Source: an uncultured Christensenella sp. (GTDB lineage: Bacteria > Bacillota > Clostridia > Christensenellales > Borkfalkiaceae). Taken from it: a stretch of DNA of 64,000 nt. Positions 60,080-64,000 of the stretch are shown piece after piece. Every line of letters begins with the position of its first letter. Positions within the stretch are counted from its first letter, which is position 1. The stretch lies in assembly GCA_910583855.1 (NCBI GenBank), contig CAJTYL010000005.1, forward strand, positions 1 to 64,000, given 5' to 3'. Below the pieces are notes generated by a model that saw only the letters and a program-made list of their open reading frames with translations, was not told where the DNA came from and searched no databases. The translations under genes were made by a program, and so were the position numbers.

Positions 60080-61099
60080 ATGGCAATTTCTTATAAAGAC
60101 AGCGGTGTTGACGTTGAAAGAGGATACGAAGCCGTACGACTTATGAAAGAACACGTTAAATCAACCTATACAGACGGCGTTTTGGGCGATTTGGGTTCGT
60201 TCGGCGGTTTCTTCCAAATGCCCAAGGGCATGAAGGAACCCGTCCTCGTTGCGGGTACGGACGGCGTAGGAACAAAATTGAAGTACGCAATCATTTCTGG
60301 CAGGCACGACACTATCGGTATAGACGCAGTCGCAATGTGCGTAAACGATATAGTTTGTCAGGGCGCAAAGCCGTTGTTCTTTTTGGATTACTTTGCGACG
60401 GGCAGTTTAAACCCCGAAAAAGTAGCAAACGTCGTGTCGGGAATTGCCGAAGGTTGCCGTCAGTCGGGCGCGGCTTTGATAGGCGGCGAAACGGCGGAGA
60501 TGCCCGGCTTCTACCCTGAAGGCGAGTACGATATGGCGGGTTTTGCCGTAGGCGTCGTCGATAAGAAAAAGATTATAAACGGTAGCAAGATTAAATCGGG
60601 CGACGTGCTTATAGGCATAAATTCAAGCGGTATTCATTCCAACGGCTATTCGCTTGTAAGAAAGCTTTGGGGCGAGGACGTAACTGAGCTTGAAAAGTTC
60701 GACGCGGACTTAAACGCCAAGCCTATCGACGTTCTATTAACACCTACGAAAATTTACGTAAAATCGATTTTAGAGCTCATTGAAAAAGTAAACGTAAAAG
60801 GCATAGCCCATATAACGGGCGGCGGTTTTATCGAAAATATTCCCCGCATCTTCCCCGAAGGCATAGGTTGCAGGATTGATACAAAGTCCTATGAGGTTCC
60901 CGCAATTTTCCGCGTTATGCAGAAAAAATCAAAGCTTTCAATGGAGGAGATGTACAACACTTTCAATATGGGTATCGGTATGGTGGTTTGCGTTAAAAAA
61001 GCTGACGTTGAAACTACTATCGCCCAGCTTGAAAGCACGGGCGAAGAGTGCGTTATTCTCGGAAAAACGGTCAAAGGCAGCGGGGTAATTCTCAAATGA
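60080..61099 (+). CDS. purM: AIR synthase PurM
   Basis: A 339-residue ATP-dependent cyclase making AIR from FGAM. Family motifs are YKDSGVDVERG, GTDGVGTKLKYA, GGETAEMPGFY and GINSSGIHSNGYSLVRK. ATG follows AAAGGAG. Overlaps purN by 4 bases. Confidence 0.97.
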   Translation: MAISYKDSGVDVERGYEAVRLMKEHVKSTYTDGVLGDLGSFGGFFQMPKGMKEPVLVAGTDGVGTKLKYAIISGRHDTIGIDAVAMCVNDIVCQGAKPLFFLDYFATGSLNPEKVANVVSGIAEGCRQSGAALIGGETAEMPGFYPEGEYDMAGFAVGVVDKKKIINGSKIKSGDVLIGINSSGIHSNGYSLVRKLWGEDVTELEKFDADLNAKPIDVLLTPTKIYVKSILELIEKVNVKGIAHITGGGFIENIPRIFPEGIGCRIDTKSYEVPAIFRVMQKKSKLSMEEMYNTFNMGIGMVVCVKKADVETTIAQLESTGEECVILGKTVKGSGVILK

Positions 61100-61710
61100 A
61101 AAAAATAGCAGTTTTCGCTTCGGGCGGCGGCACCGATTTTCAGTCGGTAATAGAAGCCAACAAGAGTGAAAAATTTTGTGAAATTGCTTTGCTTATTGCC
61201 TCTAAGAATGATATAGGCGCAATCGAGAGGGCTAAAAAGCACGGTATTCCATCTCGCGTTTTTGCAAAAAAAGACTATCCCGACCCTGAAAAACTGTACG
61301 AAGAATTGACTTATCTTCTTAATTTAAACAGCGTGGATTATATCGTTTTGGCCGGTTGGCTTAAAATTATTCCCGAAAGCTTTATAAGGCATTTCGAGGA
61401 CAGAATTATAAATATTCATCCGTCGCTGATTCCCGCTTTTTGCGGTGCGGGGTGCTACGGGCTTAAAGTCCACCAAGCCGTTATCGACTTCGGTTCAAAA
61501 ATTTCGGGTTGTACCGTTCACTTCGTGAACGAATTTCCGGACGGCGGCGCAATAATCGCACAGCGAGCGGTTGAAGTTAAGCCCGACGATACGGCGGAAA
61601 CTTTGCAACAGCGCATTTTAGTTGAAGAACACAAGCTTCTTCCTTACTGCGTCAAAAAGCTTTGTCAGGGCAAAATAGTTAAGCGCGGCAGAAAAGTTAA
61701 GATTAATTAA
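61096..61710 (+). CDS. purN: GAR formyltransferase PurN
   Basis: A 204-residue 10-formyl-THF-dependent enzyme. Motifs are VFASGGGTDFQSV, NIHPSLIPAF (catalytic Asn and His) and DGGAIIAQ (catalytic Asp). The ATG at 61096 overlaps the purM stop, so a longer in-frame start inside purM is unlikely. Confidence 0.95.
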   Translation: MKKIAVFASGGGTDFQSVIEANKSEKFCEIALLIASKNDIGAIERAKKHGIPSRVFAKKDYPDPEKLYEELTYLLNLNSVDYIVLAGWLKIIPESFIRHFEDRIINIHPSLIPAFCGAGCYGLKVHQAVIDFGSKISGCTVHFVNEFPDGGAIIAQRAVEVKPDDTAETLQQRILVEEHKLLPYCVKKLCQGKIVKRGRKVKIN

Positions 61711-61722
61711 CGGAGGATATTT

Positions 61723-63342
61723 ATGGAAATGAAGAAAAGGGCGCTTGTAAGCGTATCCGATAAAGACGGCGTCGTAGAGTTCTGCAAAGGGCTTTTAAAG
61801 TTCGGTTTTGAAATAATTTCAACGGGCGGAACTGCAAAAACGTTAAAGGCCGCAGGTATTCGGGTTATAGGAATTTCGGATATAACCGGTTTTCCCGAGT
61901 GTCTTGATGGTAGAGTTAAGACCCTTCATCCAAACGTTCACGCAGGGCTTTTGGCTATGCGTTCCAATTCCGAGCATATGGCGCAGCTTGAAAAGCTGAA
62001 CATAAACACGATTGATATCGTCTGCGTAAATCTCTATCCTTTCAAGGCAACGCTTGCAAAAGGCGCGGACTTTGCCGAGTGTGTCGAAAACATCGATATC
62101 GGCGGACCCACTATGATAAGGGCGGCGGCGAAGAACTATCAGGACGTTGCTGTTATTGTCGACCCCAAGGATTACGACAAGGTTCTTTCCGAGCTTGAAA
62201 ACGGCGGAGTAACTATAGAAACGAAGAAGTATCTTCAATATAAAGTTTTTGCGCATACGGCTGTTTACGACTGCCTTATTTCCAACTACCTTGCCGCGCA
62301 GCTCGGCATAGAATTCCCCGACGAGGTAACCTTCGCTTATTCAAAGGCGCAGGATATGCGTTACGGCGAAAATCCACAACAGCAAGCCGTATTCTATAAG
62401 GAGCAGTTTATCCGCAAGGGCTCGCTTTCAAGTTCAAAGCAGATATGGGGCAAGGAGCTCTCATATAACAACGTAAACGATGCTAACGGCGCGTTGGAGC
62501 TTTTGAAAGAATTCGGCTCTACGCCCGCGGTCGTTGCCTGCAAACACGCAAATCCATGCGGAGTCGGGACGGGTAAAACAATTCACGAAGCTTATCTCCG
62601 CGCTTACGAAAGCGACCCCGTTTCTGTGTTCGGCGGAATACTTGCAATAAACGGCAATGTGGACAAGGACACGGCAGCAGAAATAAACAAAATATTTATC
62701 GAAATAGTCATGGCACCCGATTACACGTCGGAAGCATTGGAGATTTTAGAGCAAAAGAAAAATATCCGTATTCTCAAAATCGAAGATATTTCAGCAAGGC
62801 GCGAAGAGACGGCTTACGATATGAAAAAGGTCTATGGCGGGCTTCTTGTTCAGCGGTATGACGAAAGCTTAATACGCGGTGAGGATACGGGTCTATTCAA
62901 GACGAGAGCAAGCGTAGAGGTCAGCGTTCTTCCGGGCGGCAAAGAAAGAACGGTTTACGGGCTCGGCGTAGTTACCGACCGCGCACCTACCGAGGAAGAG
63001 ACAGAGGCTATGCTGTTTGCGTGGAAGGTAGTAAAACATACCAAATCCAATGCAATCGTAATCGGCAAGGTGGGAAGAACAACGGGTATAGGAATGGGAC
63101 AGACTAACCGCATTTGGGCTGCGCAACAGGCAATCGCTCACGCCGGTAGCGAAGCAAAGGGTTCGGTTATGGCTTCGGACGCCTTCTTCCCCTTCTCCGA
63201 CTGCGTGGAAGAGTGCGTAAAGGCAGGTATCACCGCAATCATTCAACCCGGCGGTTCAATTCAGGACAAGGCTTCCGTTGAAGCCTGCAACGCTGCAGGC
63301 ATTGCTATGGTGTTCGTCGGCGACCGTCACTTTAAACACTGA
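61723..63342 (+). CDS. purH: Bifunctional AICAR transformylase / IMP cyclohydrolase PurH
   Basis: A 539-residue enzyme for the last two steps to IMP. The N-terminal cyclohydrolase (about 1-200) shows [14 protein letters not shown] and [13 protein letters not shown]. The transformylase half shows [19 protein letters not shown] and [19 protein letters not shown]. Start after CGGAGG. Confidence 0.97.
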   Translation: MEMKKRALVSVSDKDGVVEFCKGLLKFGFEIISTGGTAKTLKAAGIRVIGISDITGFPECLDGRVKTLHPNVHAGLLAMRSNSEHMAQLEKLNINTIDIVCVNLYPFKATLAKGADFAECVENIDIGGPTMIRAAAKNYQDVAVIVDPKDYDKVLSELENGGVTIETKKYLQYKVFAHTAVYDCLISNYLAAQLGIEFPDEVTFAYSKAQDMRYGENPQQQAVFYKEQFIRKGSLSSSKQIWGKELSYNNVNDANGALELLKEFGSTPAVVACKHANPCGVGTGKTIHEAYLRAYESDPVSVFGGILAINGNVDKDTAAEINKIFIEIVMAPDYTSEALEILEQKKNIRILKIEDISARREETAYDMKKVYGGLLVQRYDESLIRGEDTGLFKTRASVEVSVLPGGKERTVYGLGVVTDRAPTEEETEAMLFAWKVVKHTKSNAIVIGKVGRTTGIGMGQTNRIWAAQQAIAHAGSEAKGSVMASDAFFPFSDCVEECVKAGITAIIQPGGSIQDKASVEACNAAGIAMVFVGDRHFKH

Positions 63343-63395
63343 TTTTTTCAATTTCCCCCCATATATGTGCCAACTAACAATAAAAAGAGGATTTT

Positions 63396-64000
63396 ATGAA
63401 CGTACTCGTGATAGGAAACGGTGGCAGAGAACACGCCTTATTACTCGCACTTAAAAAGAGCAAAAAGGTTGATAAGCTTTACTGTATGAAAGGCAATGCG
63501 GGTACCGCACAGATTGCCGAGAACGTTGATGTCAATTATATGAATATTGACGCTGTCAAGTCCTTTGCGGCGGAGCATCCTGAAATTGATTACTATGTAG
63601 TCGCGCCCGACGACCCTTTGGCTATGGGGCTTGTCGACGAGTTGGAAGCGCTAGGCAAACGCTGTTTCGGGCCGCGGAAGAACGCCGCAATTATCGAGTC
63701 AAGCAAGGCTTTTTCAAAAGAACTTATGAAAAAGTATAATATCCCTACGGCGGAAGCCGAAATTTTCAGCGATTACGATAAGGCTTTGGAATACGTACGT
63801 AAAAAGGGGGCGCCTATCGTTTTAAAGGCCGACGGGCTTGCGCTTGGCAAAGGCGTCTTAGTCTGTGAAGATTTAAAGCATGCGGAAGAGGGATTGAAAG
63901 AAATTATGCTTGATAAGTCCTTCGGCGCTGCGGGTAACGTCGTAGTTATAGAAGAATGTTTAAAAGGTCTGAAATATACCCCAGGCGAAGAGGTATCCGT
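63396..64000 (+). CDS. purD: GAR synthetase PurD (partial)
   Basis: The first 201 codons of an ATP-grasp ligase; the gene runs off the window. Motifs are VIGNGGREHAL, GPRKNAAIIESSKAFSKELM and VLKADGLALGKGVLV. At the end, where most PurD read EExLxGxExS, there is a six-residue insertion (EECLKGLKYTPGEEVS). ATG follows AAAGAGG. Confidence 0.93.
   Translation, partial: MNVLVIGNGGREHALLLALKKSKKVDKLYCMKGNAGTAQIAENVDVNYMNIDAVKSFAAEHPEIDYYVVAPDDPLAMGLVDELEALGKRCFGPRKNAAIIESSKAFSKELMKKYNIPTAEAEIFSDYDKALEYVRKKGAPIVLKADGLALGKGVLVCEDLKHAEEGLKEIMLDKSFGAAGNVVVIEECLKGLKYTPGEEVS

Noticed and set aside
1..64000. CRISPR arrays, IS elements, tRNA or rRNA genes
   Set aside because: No regular spaced repeats, transposase motifs or tRNA cloverleaf signatures were seen when reading both strands; a covariance search could still find something missed.

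Overview
The window looks like chromosomal DNA of a spore-forming, uncultured Clostridia-type Firmicute. Evidence: near-consensus sigma-A promoters, strong Shine-Dalgarno sites, many U-tailed hairpin terminators, an intact sigK, a Mn-type (yybP-ykoY) riboswitch, and a very large investment in lipoproteins (ten or more). I cannot name a genus from sequence alone. No rRNA, tRNA, CRISPR array, complete transposase, integrase or phage module was found.

Layout. (1) 1-4412 is an AT-rich accessory island: a MerR/TipAS-like regulator with its own 19-bp-spacer promoter, a two-gene ABC exporter, two small zinc-ribbon proteins (one of the KTR type typical of mobile elements), a strongly palindromic intergenic segment, a G-quadruplex motif, and a Vat-like streptogramin acetyltransferase. 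(2) 4645-8936 holds a ferredoxin, a divergent cupin/HxlR pair, a lipoprotein tyrosine phosphatase and a convergent CotH-kinase lipoprotein. (3) 9232-23973 is a MoxR/DUF58/VWA operon bracketed by two large lipoproteins, one of helical repeats and one of 12 Big2 domains with three beta-helix-like inserts. Its promoter and leader are packed with perfect dyads. (4) 24140-33090 is a redox module: a five-helix membrane protein ending in CTEC, a membrane polyferredoxin fused to a TlpA thioredoxin domain, and three convergent lipoproteins sharing transthyretin-like domains, one of which carries its own CxxC thioredoxin domain. (5) 33405-37095 is a heterodimeric ABC exporter. (6) 37242-50743 is housekeeping: sigK, tyrS, yigZ, recX-birA-nnr, a riboswitch-controlled cation antiporter, an orphan mazF, lspA-rluD, der and plsY. 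It is interrupted at 39963-41964 by two decayed genes (PP-loop ATPase and EFR1-type flavodoxin/ferredoxin). (7) 50633-52573 is an insertion of small lipoproteins bounded by a 154-bp duplication of the plsY 3' end. (8) 53455-56123 is a TM1266-type regulator plus an ABC importer, followed by mscL. (9) 57325-64000 is a purine operon purE-C-F-M-N-H-D, with purD running off the window.

The best candidates for under-described biology are the MoxR/VWA-lipoprotein operon, the ferredoxin-TlpA to surface-thioredoxin module, the palindromic and G4 segment of the island, and the structured leader of the TM1266-ABC operon. Family assignments rest on motifs I could read. No database search was run.
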